A stretch of DNA of 64,000 bases, from positions 1,550,001 through 1,614,000 of the forward strand of contig NC_014923.1 of the NCBI RefSeq assembly GCF_000185905.1, given 5' to 3'. The notes under the pieces are model-generated. The model saw only the letters and a program-made list of their open reading frames with translations, was not told where the DNA came from and searched no databases. This DNA is from Mesorhizobium ciceri biovar biserrulae WSM1271 (lineage in GTDB: Bacteria; Pseudomonadota; Alphaproteobacteria; Rhizobiales; Rhizobiaceae). Both the position numbers and the translations under genes were made by a program. Positions 26,027 to 35,423 of the stretch are shown here, in pieces (position 1 is the stretch's first letter; every line of letters starts with the position of its first letter).

Positions 26027-27013
26027 ATGAACAAGGTCGATCGTGACATCGCCAACCTGCCCGACACGACGGTGTCGGTGAAGGAGAAATTCGGCTTCGA
26101 GTCCAAGATGGTGGTGCCGGCCTATTCGGTGACATCGGAGCATGTGCCGGACATCGATCCGGACTATCTGTTCGACAAGAACACGACGATGGCGATCCTT
26201 GCGGGCTTTGCCTACAACCGCCGCGTCATGGTGTCGGGTTATCACGGCACCGGCAAGTCGACCCATATCGAACAGGTCGCCGCCCGCCTCAACTGGCCTT
26301 GCGTGCGCGTCAACCTCGACAGCCATGTCAGCCGTATCGATCTCGTCGGCAAGGACGCGATCGTCGTCAAGGACGGTTTGCAGATCACCGAATTCCGCGA
26401 CGGCATCCTGCCCTGGGCCTACCAGCACAATGTCGCGCTGTGCTTCGACGAGTACGATGCCGGCCGTCCGGATGTGATGTTCGTCATCCAGCGCGTGCTG
26501 GAATCGTCGGGCCGGCTGACGCTGCTCGACCAGAGCCGGGTCATTCGCCCGCATCCGGCCTTCCGGCTGTTCTCGACCGCAAACACGGTCGGCCTTGGCG
26601 ACACCACCGGCCTCTATCACGGCACCCAGCAGATCAACCAGGCGCAGATGGACCGCTGGTCGATCGTCACCACGCTGAACTATTTGCCGCACGACAATGA
26701 AGTCGCCATCGTGCTGGCCAAGGCCAAGCACTATCGCGACGGCAAGGGCAAGGACATCGTCAACAAGATGGTGCGCGTCGCCGACATGACGCGCTCGGCC
26801 TTCATCAACGGCGATCTGTCGACCGTGATGAGCCCGCGCACGGTGATCACCTGGGCAGAGAATGCCGAGATATTCGGCAATATCGGCATGGCGTTCCGGC
26901 TGACCTTCCTCAACAAGTGCGACGAACTGGAGCGTTCGGTGGTGGCCGAGTTCTACCAGCGCGCCTTCGGCGAGGATCTGCCCGAGAGCGCCGCCAACGT
27001 GGTGCTGGGCTAA
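26027..27013 (+). CDS. cobS: Cobaltochelatase subunit CobS
   Basis: The 328-residue AAA+ subunit, with CobT, drives aerobic cobalt insertion into hydrogenobyrinic acid a,c-diamide by CobN. Walker A is GYHGTGKST (71-79), Walker B lies in [14 protein letters not shown], and the [19 protein letters not shown] sensor region follows. Length agrees with characterised CobS. GAGAG precedes the ATG by a short spacer; upstream in-frame codons to 25919 are not conserved. cobN is not in this window. Confidence 0.96.
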   Translation: MNKVDRDIANLPDTTVSVKEKFGFESKMVVPAYSVTSEHVPDIDPDYLFDKNTTMAILAGFAYNRRVMVSGYHGTGKSTHIEQVAARLNWPCVRVNLDSHVSRIDLVGKDAIVVKDGLQITEFRDGILPWAYQHNVALCFDEYDAGRPDVMFVIQRVLESSGRLTLLDQSRVIRPHPAFRLFSTANTVGLGDTTGLYHGTQQINQAQMDRWSIVTTLNYLPHDNEVAIVLAKAKHYRDGKGKDIVNKMVRVADMTRSAFINGDLSTVMSPRTVITWAENAEIFGNIGMAFRLTFLNKCDELERSVVAEFYQRAFGEDLPESAANVVLG

Positions 27014-27022
27014 GACCGCTCC

Positions 27023-27478
27023 ATGGGAACGACCCACCGGACGTTCCCCTGGAGTCTTGTATTCCTCTGCTTTGGTCTCAGTCAGGCAGCCATGGCCCAG
27101 AACCAACCACTCAAACCTGGGCAGACTTGGACGTATCACGGCGCGACACCAGTATCCTCGCGTGTGATCATAGGCGCTGTCGATTATCTGGAAGGCGAAA
27201 GTCAGCCGATCGTATCGATCTCAGTCTCTGACGCGCCGATACCTAATGACGGAAAGCAGCTGCAAACAATCCCTCACCTCCCTGTAGCGGCTGACGTACT
27301 GAGAGAAAGTCTGGTTGAACTTGAGGGTGTTCGTCCAATTCCCGACGGGTTTGACCACGGATACAGTCATTGGAGACAGGCATATGACAGTGGGAAAGGC
27401 GGCTATTTTACGATCTCGGTCGAAGAGATTATCGGCCTCCTGCGCACTCAGCTTGGCCAGCGGCCAGCGGTACAATAG
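27023..27478 (+). CDS. Secreted hypothetical protein between cobS and cobT
   Basis: The 151-residue protein has a signal peptide (about residues 1-26, ending SQAAMAQ). The mature part contains LKPGQTWTYHGA, a beta-rich centre and a C-terminal HWRQAYDSGKGGYFTISVEEII motif. I recall short proteins ending in a similar WR/K-x-A-(F/Y)-D-x-GK-x-G-x-(F/W)-T-I pattern as conserved hypotheticals. It lies 9 bp after cobS and 6 bp before cobT, so it is transcribed with them although its product would be exported. Base composition is lower in G+C than its neighbours, suggesting a later insertion into the operon. Confidence 0.8.
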   Translation: MGTTHRTFPWSLVFLCFGLSQAAMAQNQPLKPGQTWTYHGATPVSSRVIIGAVDYLEGESQPIVSISVSDAPIPNDGKQLQTIPHLPVAADVLRESLVELEGVRPIPDGFDHGYSHWRQAYDSGKGGYFTISVEEIIGLLRTQLGQRPAVQ

Positions 27479-27484
27479 AGATAG

Positions 27485-29389
27485 ATGATGGCGGGTCCGG
27501 GCGACAACACGCGCAACAAGTCGAAGACGGGCTCTGAAGCCGACAGCTTCAAGCGTGCCGTCACCGTCTGCATGCGCGCCATTGCCGGCGACAAGGAACT
27601 GGAAGTCGGTTTCGCCAAGGACCGGCCGGCGCTCGCCGGCAGCCGCGCGCGCTTGCCGGAGCTGCCCAAGAAGGCATCGAAGACCGATATCGCGATCACC
27701 CGCGGCCTCGGCGATTCCATGGCGCTGAAGCGCGCCTGCCATGATGTGCGCATCCACACCAAGCTGGCGCCGGAAGGCAAGGCGGCCCGCGCCATCTATG
27801 ACGCGGTCGAGCAGGCTCGCGTCGAGGCGATAGGCTCACGCGCCATGCAGGGCGTCGCCGACAATATCGGCTCGATGCTGGAGGACAAATACGCCAAGGC
27901 CAACCTCGTCGACATCAAGGACAAGGCCGACGCGCCGATCGAGGAAGCTCTTGCCCTGATGGTGCGCGAGAAGCTGACCGGCCGTCCGGTCCCGAAAAGC
28001 GGCGAGCGGCTGGTCGAGCTCTGGCGCCCCTGGGTCGAGGAGAAGGCCAAGGCCGACCTCGACGGATTGTCGGCCAAGCTCGGCGACCAGCAGGCGTTCG
28101 CCCGGGTCGTGCGAGAGATGCTCGCTTCCATGGAGATGGCCGAGGAACTCGGCGACGACCAGGAGACGGAAGATTCCGAGGACAATGACGACAACCAGCC
28201 GCAAGGCGAGGAGCAGAGCGAGGAGGGCGGCGAAGAGGATTCCGGCTCCGAACAGTCGCAGTCCGAGGATGCCGAAGCTTCGGCCGATGACGAGCAGTCG
28301 GCCGAGACGGAAGCCTCCGACGCCACCGCCGACGATTTGTCCGACGATGACGACGCCGATGCCGAAACACCCGGCGAAGCGCGCCGCAACGACAATCCCT
28401 TCACCAATCTGCCGAAAGAGATCGACTACAAGGTCTTCACCACCGCTTTCGACGAGACGGTCGGCGCCGAGGAGCTGTGCGAAGAAGAAGAGCTCGACCG
28501 GCTGCGCGCCTTCCTCGACAAGCAGCTCGCCAACCTGTCCGGCGTCGTCGGGCGGCTGGCCAACCGCCTGCAGCGCCGGCTGATGGCGCAGCAGAACCGC
28601 TCCTGGGACTTCGACCTGGAAGAGGGCTATCTCGACCCGGCACGGCTGGTGCGGGTCGTCATCGATCCGATGCAGCCGCTGTCGTTCAAGCAGGAGCGCG
28701 ACACCAAGTTCCGCGACACGGTGGTGACGCTGGTGCTCGACAATTCCGGCTCGATGCGCGGCCGGCCGATCACGGTCGCCGCCACCTGCGCCGACATATT
28801 GGCGCGCACGCTGGAGCGCTGCGGCGTCTCGGTCGAGATCCTCGGCTTCACCACGCGGGCGTGGAAGGGCGGGCAGGCGCGCGAGAAATGGCTGAAGGAC
28901 GGCAAGCCGCCGAATCCTGGCCGGCTCAACGATCTGCGCCACATCATCTACAAATCGGCCGACCATCCGTGGCGGCGGGCACGGCGCAATCTCGGCCTGA
29001 TGATGCGCGAAGGCCTGCTCAAGGAAAATATCGACGGCGAGGCGCTGCTGTGGGCGCATAACCGGCTGATCGCCCGGCCCGAGCAGCGCAAGATACTGAT
29101 GATGATCTCGGACGGCGCGCCGGTCGACGATTCGACGCTGTCGGTCAATCCGGGCAATTATCTCGAACGCCATCTGCGCGCCGTCATCGAGCTGATCGAG
29201 ACGCGTTCGCCGGTGGAACTCTTGGCCATCGGCATCGGCCACGATGTCACGCGCTACTACCGCCGCGCCGTCACCATCGTCGATGCCGAGGAGCTGGCTG
29301 GCGCCATGACCGAGCAGCTGGCTTCGCTGTTTGCCGAGGAAAGCGCGAAGGATACGCGGCGCGGCGGTGGTATGCGGCGCGCCGGATGA
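27485..29389 (+). CDS. cobT: Cobaltochelatase subunit CobT
   Basis: The 634-residue subunit partners CobS in the chaperone-like ring that powers CobN. The N-terminal CobT domain (about residues 20-225, with [10 protein letters not shown] and [10 protein letters not shown]) is followed by a highly acidic linker of about 85 residues rich in Asp/Glu/Ser. A C-terminal von Willebrand A domain has the MIDAS motif DNSGS in [11 protein letters not shown]. Length is typical. The stop overlaps the start of the next gene by 4 bp. Confidence 0.97.
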   Translation: MMAGPGDNTRNKSKTGSEADSFKRAVTVCMRAIAGDKELEVGFAKDRPALAGSRARLPELPKKASKTDIAITRGLGDSMALKRACHDVRIHTKLAPEGKAARAIYDAVEQARVEAIGSRAMQGVADNIGSMLEDKYAKANLVDIKDKADAPIEEALALMVREKLTGRPVPKSGERLVELWRPWVEEKAKADLDGLSAKLGDQQAFARVVREMLASMEMAEELGDDQETEDSEDNDDNQPQGEEQSEEGGEEDSGSEQSQSEDAEASADDEQSAETEASDATADDLSDDDDADAETPGEARRNDNPFTNLPKEIDYKVFTTAFDETVGAEELCEEEELDRLRAFLDKQLANLSGVVGRLANRLQRRLMAQQNRSWDFDLEEGYLDPARLVRVVIDPMQPLSFKQERDTKFRDTVVTLVLDNSGSMRGRPITVAATCADILARTLERCGVSVEILGFTTRAWKGGQAREKWLKDGKPPNPGRLNDLRHIIYKSADHPWRRARRNLGLMMREGLLKENIDGEALLWAHNRLIARPEQRKILMMISDGAPVDDSTLSVNPGNYLERHLRAVIELIETRSPVELLAIGIGHDVTRYYRRAVTIVDAEELAGAMTEQLASLFAEESAKDTRRGGGMRRAG

Positions 29390-30414
29390 TCTCCAGGCGC
29401 GGCGGCTTTCAGCAGACGCTTTTCGCCGCCATCGCCCTGCTTTCCGGTGTGGCTTCGGCGGCAGCCGGTTCGCCCGACTCTGGTTCTGTCGAACCGGTCG
29501 AAATCTCGGCCCGCCCGATCACCGAATTTCACATTGGCCGTGCCGACAAGCAATTCGGCCCTTTCGAATTCGTCGGCGGGCTGGAGATGACCTCGCCGAC
29601 ACGCGATTTCGGCGCGCTGTCGGCCTTCCGCTTCCTGAAGGCCGGCGGTGAGTTCATCGGCGTTGCCGACACCGGCTTCTGGTTCTTCGGCACGGTGGTC
29701 CGCGACGCGGAAAAGCGGCCCTCCGGCATCCAGAATTTCCGCATGCAGCAGATGGTCGACGAGACCGGCCGGCCGATCGACAGGAAATGGGAGGTCGATG
29801 CGGAAGGCCTCGCGGTCAAGGACGGCATTGCCACCGTCGGCTTCGAGCGCAGCCACCGCGTCGCCCAGTTCAAGATCGACGCCAACGACATGAAGGCGCC
29901 GTTCAAGCCGCTGGATTTCGTCGTTCCGGCCCAGGAGCTGCGCCAGAATCGCGGCTTCGAGACCGTCACCCACGCCAATGCCAACGGTCAGCATGAGGGC
30001 GGCCTGGTCGTGGTCTCCGAAAAGAGCCTCGACAAGGCCGGCAACATCTATGCCGCCATCATCGAGGGGCCGCACAAGGGCGTCTTTACTGTCAAGCGCA
30101 ACGGCGATTTCGACATCACCGACGGCGCCTTCCTGCCGGATGGCGATCTGCTGCTTCTGGAGCGCAGTTTCTCGATGGCGAGGGGCGTCAAGATGCGGCT
30201 GCGGCGCATCTATGGCGAAAGCGTCGAGAAGGGCGCGGTCGCCGACGGGCCGGTGCTGCTGGAGGCCGACATGGGCTACCAGATCGACAATATGGAAGGG
30301 CTCGACGTCTGGACCCGCGACGACGGCGCGCTGATGGTGTCGCTGATCTCCGACGACAACCACTCGATCCTGCAGCGCAACCTCTATCTGGAATTCATCC
30401 TGCACCAGGATTGA
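29386..30414 (+). CDS. Esterase-like/phytase-like beta-propeller protein
   Basis: The 342-residue exported protein has a signal peptide (about 1-27, ending ASAAAG) and a single domain of the esterase-like activity of phytase family (PF13449-like). Family features include the [11 protein letters not shown] opening, [17 protein letters not shown], a GFETVTHAN centre and the [14 protein letters not shown] segment. Members are calcium-binding propellers whose enzymatic role is poorly known. The 4-bp overlap with cobT suggests co-translation, but no functional link to cobalamin is known. Confidence 0.88.
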   Translation: MISRRGGFQQTLFAAIALLSGVASAAAGSPDSGSVEPVEISARPITEFHIGRADKQFGPFEFVGGLEMTSPTRDFGALSAFRFLKAGGEFIGVADTGFWFFGTVVRDAEKRPSGIQNFRMQQMVDETGRPIDRKWEVDAEGLAVKDGIATVGFERSHRVAQFKIDANDMKAPFKPLDFVVPAQELRQNRGFETVTHANANGQHEGGLVVVSEKSLDKAGNIYAAIIEGPHKGVFTVKRNGDFDITDGAFLPDGDLLLLERSFSMARGVKMRLRRIYGESVEKGAVADGPVLLEADMGYQIDNMEGLDVWTRDDGALMVSLISDDNHSILQRNLYLEFILHQD

Positions 30415-30425
30415 GCCCGCCGGCT

Positions 30426-31097
30426 TTACGTCTTGGTGGCGATCCAGATGATATGGCGCGCGCCGCGCTTGCCGTTGGCGCGCGTACTGACCTCTTCGAC
30501 CCCGAAGCCTGCCTGCTTCAGCCGCCGCGTGAAGCCGATGTCGGGGCCGTGCGACCACACCGCCAGCACGCCGCCCGACTTGAGGGCGCTGCGTGCGGCT
30601 GCGAGGCCCTGCAGGCTGTAGAGCGCGTCGTTGGATTTGTGGACGATGCCTTCCGGGCCGTTGTCGACATCGAGCAGGATGGCGTCCCAGGCCGCGGGCT
30701 GCGAGCGTATCAGCTGCCCGACATCGGTCTCCTGGATGGTGACGCGCGGATCCTCGAGACAGCCGCCAAAGATTTCGGCCATCGGACCGTGCGCCCAGGC
30801 GACAACGGCCGGCACCAGTTCAGCGATGACGATTCCGGCATCATTGGCCAATTCTGCAAGCGCGGCGCGCAAGGTAAAACCCATGCCAAGCCCACCGATC
30901 AGGATTGTTGGCTGGCTATGGCCGGCAATCCGCCCGCAGGACAGTTTTGCCAGCGCTTCCTCGGAACCGCTGAGGCGGCTGTTCATGAGCTCGTTGGTGC
31001 CCAGCATGATCGAGAATTCGGTGCCGCGCCGCTTGAGGCGAAGTTCTTGTCCGCCGTCTGGGGTCTTCGCTGAATCGAGCTGGATCCACGGGATCAT
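30426..31097 (-). CDS. Spermidine synthase-fold protein
   Basis: The 223-residue protein has a Rossmann-like methyltransferase fold of the spermidine synthase family. The glycine-rich nucleotide loop is ILIGGLGMGFTLRA, followed by an acidic strand end (AELVPAVVAW) and the ILLDVDNGPEG active-site strand with Asp. It lacks the typical N-terminal beta-barrel of true SpeE, so the reaction is uncertain. It converges with the phytase-like gene, with 11 bp between stops. Confidence 0.82.
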   Translation of the reverse strand: MIPWIQLDSAKTPDGGQELRLKRRGTEFSIMLGTNELMNSRLSGSEEALAKLSCGRIAGHSQPTILIGGLGMGFTLRAALAELANDAGIVIAELVPAVVAWAHGPMAEIFGGCLEDPRVTIQETDVGQLIRSQPAAWDAILLDVDNGPEGIVHKSNDALYSLQGLAAARSALKSGGVLAVWSHGPDIGFTRRLKQAGFGVEEVSTRANGKRGARHIIWIATKT

Positions 31098-31111
31098 GAT
31101 CTTTGTCCGAC

Positions 31112-31154
31112 CATGATCTTTTCCGAAAACTGGGTCCCACTTTTCGGGATCATG
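31112..31154. repeat. Rhizobial palindromic intergenic repeat, CATGATC type
   Basis: CATGATC at the left and GATCATG at the right enclose TTTTCCGAAAA and CTTTTCGGGA arms around a centre GGGTCCC. This matches a very common short palindrome in rhizobial and mesorhizobial genomes. It fills the gap between two minus-strand genes and ends 3 bp before the stop of the YhhQ-type gene; it can fold as a hairpin and may act in termination. Confidence 0.8.
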
Positions 31155-31156
31155 GT

Positions 31157-31837
31157 TTAAGCCGCAACCGCGGGCTGGCTCCAGCGGGCGGCGAGCAGCC
31201 GGTAGGGGATGAGTGCGACGACGGCGATGATCAGTTTCACCGAGAGATCACCAAGCGCCCAGGAGATCCAGCGCATCGCCTCGACATGGAAGACGCCCAT
31301 CAAGGGTGCGTTTTCCAACGCAAAGCCGTCGTTTGGTCCGGCGAAGGCAAAGGTAGCCGAGAAAGCGACGGTGAAGAACACGGCGGTGTCGAACACCGAC
31401 CCGACCAGCGTGCCGATGATCGGCGCCCGCCACCAGCTCTGCCGGCGCAGCCGGTTGAACACGGTGACATCGAGCAGTTGCGCGGAAAGGAACGCCGCTC
31501 CGGACGCGGCCGCGATACGCACCAGCCGGTCGGCGGCGGTCTCGAATTCGATCAGGCCGTGACGGAACAGGAAGGGCGGGACAAGGATCGAGCAGATCAC
31601 CGCCGTCATGAAGCCGACAAGGACGATCCGGCGCGCCACAGTGGGTCCGTAGCGGCGGTTGGCGAGGTCGGTGACCAGGAACGAGAAGGGATAGGTGAAG
31701 GCCCCCCAAGTCAGAAGGTCGGCCAGCGAGAGGCCCCCGATCTGGCCCTGCATCGGGAATTGCACGAGAATGTTCGATGCCACGACGACAAGCGCCATGG
31801 CGGCCACGAAGGGCAAATACCGCGAGAAGGAAGTCAT
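31157..31837 (-). CDS. Queuosine precursor transporter (YhhQ/VUT family)
   Basis: The 226-residue integral membrane protein has about six transmembrane helices. Family residues include the ASNILVQFP first helix, GAFTYPFSFLVTDLANRRYG, and the SFLSAQLLDV-like helix (AAFLSAQLLDVTVF) with conserved QLxD. YhhQ imports preQ0/preQ1 for synthesis of queuosine, the modified base at position 34 of tRNAs for Tyr, His, Asn and Asp. ATG at 31837 is chosen because AGGAT lies 7 nt upstream; a TTG at 31867 is possible. The leader contains a short peptide with adjacent His and Tyr codons. Confidence 0.92.
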   Translation of the reverse strand: MTSFSRYLPFVAAMALVVVASNILVQFPMQGQIGGLSLADLLTWGAFTYPFSFLVTDLANRRYGPTVARRIVLVGFMTAVICSILVPPFLFRHGLIEFETAADRLVRIAAASGAAFLSAQLLDVTVFNRLRRQSWWRAPIIGTLVGSVFDTAVFFTVAFSATFAFAGPNDGFALENAPLMGVFHVEAMRWISWALGDLSVKLIIAVVALIPYRLLAARWSQPAVAA

Positions 31838-31841
31838 TTTT

Positions 31842-31880
31842 TTATCCTGGGTAATGGAACCAGCCAAGCATCATGCCCAT
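31842..31880 (-). CDS. Putative leader peptide of the queuosine transporter gene
   Basis: A 12-codon frame encodes MGMMLGWFHYPG and ends in TAA inside the ribosome-binding site (AGGAT) of the transporter gene. An AAGGCGAG stretch lies about 10 nt upstream of its ATG. The adjacent His (CAT) and Tyr (TAC) codons are both read by queuosine-containing tRNAs, so the peptide could couple transporter translation to tRNA modification. This is inference; no experimental counterpart is known to me. Confidence 0.3.
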   Translation of the reverse strand: MGMMLGWFHYPG

Positions 31881-31891
31881 GCGGGCGATGC
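31868..31891 (-). promoter_or_regulatory. Hairpin in the leader of the queuosine transporter gene
   Basis: GCATC/GATGC form the outer stem and GCCC/GGGC the inner stem around a 4-nt loop, with an AT bulge. The hairpin covers the start codons of the putative leader peptide and could block them. I see no match to the preQ1-I riboswitch consensus here. Confidence 0.4.
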
Positions 31892-31951
31892 TCGCCTTCG
31901 TATGTGGGCACCGGATTGCCAAAACCTTGCGGCTTCGATCCGATGCCCCAA

Positions 31952-31970
31952 GGCCAACAAGATGTTGGCC
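31952..31970 (-). terminator. Hairpin downstream of rpmB
   Basis: GGCCAACA (31952-31959) pairs perfectly with TGTTGGCC (31963-31970) around AGA, about 30 bp after the rpmB stop. The following T run is short (TT), so termination may be partial and let transcription continue into the transporter gene. Confidence 0.5.
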
Positions 31971-31999
31971 AGGGCGGTCGTCCCCCGCCTTTGAACTGT

Positions 32000-32296
32000 T
32001 TAAGCGGCAGCCTGCTCGGCGGTCTTCTTGGCGATCTGCTTCTTCAGCAGACGGGCGCGCTGCGACAATTCCTTGACGTCGGCCTTGGCCAGGAAGGCGT
32101 CGAGACCGCCGCGATGTTCGACCGAACGCAGTGCGTTGGCCGAAATGCGCAGGCGCACATTCTGGTTCAGCGCTTCCGAAATCAGCGTCACATTGACGAG
32201 GTTCGGCAGGAAGCGACGCTTGGTCTTGTTGTTGGCGTGGCTCACATTGTTGCCGGACATGACTGCCTTGGCAGTGAGTTCGCAGGTGCGGGACAT
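32000..32296 (-). CDS. rpmB: 50S ribosomal protein L28
   Basis: The 98-residue ribosomal protein begins [20 protein letters not shown] with the typical [11 protein letters not shown] basic segment, [21 protein letters not shown] and a Lys/Ala-rich C-terminal extension common in alphaproteobacteria. ATG at 32296 is the conserved start. The Cys in RTCEL remains, but no full zinc-ribbon set is seen, so it is of the C- type. It is followed by the YhhQ-type gene at 162 bp. Confidence 0.97.
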   Translation of the reverse strand: MSRTCELTAKAVMSGNNVSHANNKTKRRFLPNLVNVTLISEALNQNVRLRISANALRSVEHRGGLDAFLAKADVKELSQRARLLKKQIAKKTAEQAAA

Positions 32297-32553
32297 TGTT
32301 CTAACCTTCAGTTCTCGGGGTCTGCCAAACACTCAAGCCCACGCCGGGTGGCGCGCGGTTCTGGTCAGGCGGCCTTATGGAAAAAGTTGGCGTTCCATAG
32401 TTGCATTTCGCCGAGGCGTCAAGCTCCTGCATTGCCCACGGCGCGCCCGGCATTTTCATATTAAGGCCGGAATTCATCCTATAAGCGGTCTCATAGGGAC
32501 ATGCCAGACCGGAGTTGCCCGCCTCCGGCCGAAAATCAAGGACCGATCCCGCC

Positions 32554-33342
32554 ATGCTTCGTTCGTCACATGCCTTTGCCGCCATGCTTGCCGCAGCCTT
32601 GCCGTCCGCCGCGTCTGCTGCCTCGCCGCAGTCGTTCAAGGGCGAGTATACGGTGTCGTTCCTTGGACTTTCGATAGCGAAATCAACGTTTTCCAGCCGT
32701 TATGAGAACGGCGCCTACGCGATCGAAGGCAGCGTCAGCGCGGCAGGGTTGGCAAAACTGTTCGACGACACGCGTGGCACGATCTCATCCAAAGGCACGA
32801 TTGCGGGCAAGAGGATGGTGCCGCAGGCATTCCGCGCCGATTACACCTCCGGCAAGAAGGCATCGGTGGTCGACATCCGCTTTGCAAATGGCAGGGTCAC
32901 CTCGACGCAGGTCGTCCCGGCGCCGGGCAAGCGCGACCCCAAGAGTTGGGTGCCGCTCGGTGCCGGCGACCTGGCATCGGTGCTCGATCCGATGGCTGCC
33001 ACCGTCATCCATGCCGACAGCCTCGACCAGGTCTGCGGCCGCACAGTAAAGTTCTACGACGGCGAGATGCGCGCCGATCTGACGCTGACCTACGCTTCGA
33101 AGGGCACGATCTCGGTGCCGGGCTACAAGGGCGACACGGTTACCTGCCGGATGGGCTTCGCGCCGGTGGCTGGCTATCGCAAGGGCCGCAAGGCGCTCAA
33201 CTATCTCAAGAACAAAAGCCGCATGATGGTGACGTTTGCACCGCTCGGCCAAACCGGCGTATATGCGCCGATCCATGCCACGGTGGGCACGCAGATCGGC
33301 ACCTTGACCATCAGCGCCGGACGTTTCGAAGCGGTACAATAG
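32554..33342 (+). CDS. DUF3108 domain protein, exported
   Basis: The 262-residue protein has a signal peptide (about residues 1-22, ending ASAA). The DUF3108 domain shows the opening FKGEYTVSFLGLSIAKSTFSS, an AGLAKLFDD turn, ADYTSGKKA and the later LTYASKGTISVPGYKG. Family members are periplasmic proteins of beta-rich structure and unknown function, possibly envelope lipid-binding. AAGGA lies 11 nt upstream of ATG 32554. It diverges from rpmB and precedes the DMT exporter by 34 bp. Confidence 0.9.
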   Translation: MLRSSHAFAAMLAAALPSAASAASPQSFKGEYTVSFLGLSIAKSTFSSRYENGAYAIEGSVSAAGLAKLFDDTRGTISSKGTIAGKRMVPQAFRADYTSGKKASVVDIRFANGRVTSTQVVPAPGKRDPKSWVPLGAGDLASVLDPMAATVIHADSLDQVCGRTVKFYDGEMRADLTLTYASKGTISVPGYKGDTVTCRMGFAPVAGYRKGRKALNYLKNKSRMMVTFAPLGQTGVYAPIHATVGTQIGTLTISAGRFEAVQ

Positions 33343-33376
33343 CCAGGCGCAGAATTGGCGCGCCACTGGAGACAGA

Positions 33377-34288
33377 ATGGGGCGCGCAACACTGATCGGC
33401 TTTTCGGCGGTCGCCATGTGGGCGCTGCTCGCACTGCTCACCGATGCGTCGGGCCAGGTGCCGCCGTTCCTCTTGTCGGCGATCACCTTCTCGATCGGCA
33501 CCGGTGTCGGGCTGGTCGCGCGGCTGTTCATGCCGACCCCCGACAAGAGCCAGAGGATACCGCCGCAGGTGTGGCTGATCGGCATTGCCGGGCTGTTCGG
33601 CTACCACTTTTTCTATTTCACCGCGCTGCGCAATGCGCCGGCGGTGGAGGCGAGCCTGATCGCCTATCTATGGCCTTTGCTGATCGTGCTTGGCTCGGCG
33701 CTGATGCCGGGCGAAAAACTGGCCTGGAACCATGTCGTCGGCGCGCTGCTCGGCCTTGCCGGCACCGTGCTGATCGTCACCAAGGGCGGGGGCCTCGCCT
33801 TCGACGCCCGTTACGCCTTCGGCTATGCGATGGCCGCCGTTTGTGCCGTGCTGTGGTCGTCCTATTCGCTGTTGTCGCGGCGCTTCCCGTCGGTGCCGAC
33901 CAGCATCGTCACCTGGTTCTGCGCAGCGACCGCGGTGTTGTCGCTCGCCTGCCACCTGGCGCTGGAACAGACGGTTCTGCCTGACGGTGCCGGCCAGTGG
34001 CTGGCCGTGCTCGGCCTCGGCCTGATGCCGGTGGGGGCGGCCTTCTATGCCTGGGACATCGGCGTCAAGCGCGGCAATATCCAGGTGCTGGGTGCTGCAA
34101 GCTACGCCGCGCCGCTGTTGTCGACGCTGGTGCTGATCGCGGCCGGCGTCGCCGAGCCGTCGCTGCGCATCCTCGCCGCCTGCGTGCTCATCACCGGCGG
34201 GGCCGCACTTGCAGCGAAGTCGCTGTTCCTGCGCAAACCGGCGGCTGAGAGCGGAGCCAGGGCACCCCAAAGCGGAGCCGGGGCATGA
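33377..34288 (+). CDS. DMT family exporter (EamA; YddG-like)
   Basis: The 303-residue membrane protein has ten predicted helices in two EamA repeats (about residues 3-130 and 145-285). The FGYHFFYFTALRNAPAVEASLIAYLWPLLIV and AFYAWDIGVKRGNIQVLGAASYAAPLLSTL stretches match aromatic amino-acid exporters of the YddG group more than generic drug exporters. Substrate not provable from sequence. Its stop overlaps the next start by 4 bp. Confidence 0.9.
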   Translation: MGRATLIGFSAVAMWALLALLTDASGQVPPFLLSAITFSIGTGVGLVARLFMPTPDKSQRIPPQVWLIGIAGLFGYHFFYFTALRNAPAVEASLIAYLWPLLIVLGSALMPGEKLAWNHVVGALLGLAGTVLIVTKGGGLAFDARYAFGYAMAAVCAVLWSSYSLLSRRFPSVPTSIVTWFCAATAVLSLACHLALEQTVLPDGAGQWLAVLGLGLMPVGAAFYAWDIGVKRGNIQVLGAASYAAPLLSTLVLIAAGVAEPSLRILAACVLITGGAALAAKSLFLRKPAAESGARAPQSGAGA

Positions 34289-34971
34289 CGATGCCGTTTG
34301 CCGGCGGCATCGACGCAAATGCCAATGCGACACTGATCTTTTCGCTGGCGGCGGCGGTGATCTACGCCTTTACGCTTGGCATGCCACCAACGCTCGCCCG
34401 CTCGGCGGCAAAGACGCTCGCCGTGGCGATGCTTGCCGTGCTGGCCGGGCTGCAGGGCGGCCCGCTGCTGCTGGCCGCCGCGCTCGCCCTCAGCGCCGTT
34501 GGCGACGCATTCCTGTCGCGCGACGGTGAAAAGGCCTTCCTCGGCGGGCTGGCCAGTTTTCTTGTCGCCCACATCGTCTATGTCGCGCTGTTCCTGCGCA
34601 GCGGTGGCGGGTTGGGGGTGCTTGGCGTCGAGTCGTGGCGCGGAGCGATCGCGCTCGCCATGGCGGTGTTTGCGGCCGTCATGCTGGCGGCGCTGTGGCG
34701 GCGCGTCGGTCCCGGCCTGCGTATCCCGATCGCCGTCTATGTCGCTGCGATCCTGGCAATGGGTATCTCGGCGCTGACCACCAGCAACGTCTCCGTGATC
34801 GGCGGCGCGCTGTTGTTCATGGCATCCGACGGGCTGCTCGCCACGGAGAAATTCCTGGTGGCCGCCATCTCGCCGCACCGCGCCTGGATGCGCTTCGCCG
34901 TCTGGGCGCTGTACTACGCCGCCCAACTCGCGATCACGCTTGGGTCCCTGCTATATCCGGGCTCTTATTGA
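34285..34971 (+). CDS. YhhN family membrane protein (lysoplasmalogenase-like)
   Basis: The 228-residue protein has about eight transmembrane helices. The YhhN/TMEM86 pattern is visible: a K-T-L-AVAMLAVL helix, ALALSAVGDAFLSRDGEKAFLGGLASFLVAHIVYV with the conserved D and H, and LLFMASDGLLATEKF. Animal homologues hydrolyse the vinyl ether bond of lysoplasmalogen; the bacterial role is largely untested. Translationally coupled to the DMT exporter; converges with the DUF985 gene with 1 bp between stops. Confidence 0.9.
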   Translation: MTMPFAGGIDANANATLIFSLAAAVIYAFTLGMPPTLARSAAKTLAVAMLAVLAGLQGGPLLLAAALALSAVGDAFLSRDGEKAFLGGLASFLVAHIVYVALFLRSGGGLGVLGVESWRGAIALAMAVFAAVMLAALWRRVGPGLRIPIAVYVAAILAMGISALTTSNVSVIGGALLFMASDGLLATEKFLVAAISPHRAWMRFAVWALYYAAQLAITLGSLLYPGSY

Positions 34972-34972
34972 G

Positions 34973-35401
34973 CTACGGTTGTTTCGGCTGCCAGCCGGGT
35001 GCTGCCAGTTCGAAGGCGGCAAACTCGAAGCCCGGCGCGACGGTGCAGCCGACCAGCGTCCATTCGCCGAGGCTGCGCGCCGATTGCCACCAGCCCGCCG
35101 GCACGACGATCTGCGGCCGCTCACCGGCTGCGAGATCGATTCCAAGCACCTGCTCCACAACGGTGCTGCCTTCTTCCCACATTGCCAGTGCCAGCGGGGC
35201 GCCGGCATGGAAATGCCAGACCTCGGCGGCGTCCTTGACCCGGTGCCAGGCCGAAACCTGATGCTCCTCAAGCAGGAAATAAATGGCGGTCGAATGGCCG
35301 CGCGCGCCGCCAGTGCCATCGCGAAAGGTCTCGGCATACCAGCCGCCTTCCGGATGCGGCTTCAGCCCGAGCGTCGCGATGATTTCGGCGGAGCTGGTCA
35401 C
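34973..35401 (-). CDS. Cupin superfamily protein (DUF985, Cupin_5)
   Basis: The 142-residue cupin has the family opening LGLKPHPEGGWYAETFRD, then HSTAIYFLLEE, the WHRVKDAAEVWHFHAGAPL metal-site region and VVPAGWWQSARSLGEWTLVGCTVAPGFEFAAFEL. Function unknown; the fold binds small ligands. The GTG at 35401 is inferred as start from domain alignment; no clear ribosome-binding site is seen, and it lies 22 bp after gloB, so coupling is likely. Confidence 0.88.
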   Translation of the reverse strand: MTSSAEIIATLGLKPHPEGGWYAETFRDGTGGARGHSTAIYFLLEEHQVSAWHRVKDAAEVWHFHAGAPLALAMWEEGSTVVEQVLGIDLAAGERPQIVVPAGWWQSARSLGEWTLVGCTVAPGFEFAAFELAAPGWQPKQP

Positions 35402-35423
35402 GGCGTCGACGATATCACGGGCG

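Noticed and set aside
31838..31999. A preQ1 riboswitch before the queuosine transporter gene
   Set aside because: The preQ1-I consensus (short stem, A-rich tail with AAAAACTA) is not found on the minus strand, and no alternative preQ1 class could be folded convincingly by eye.
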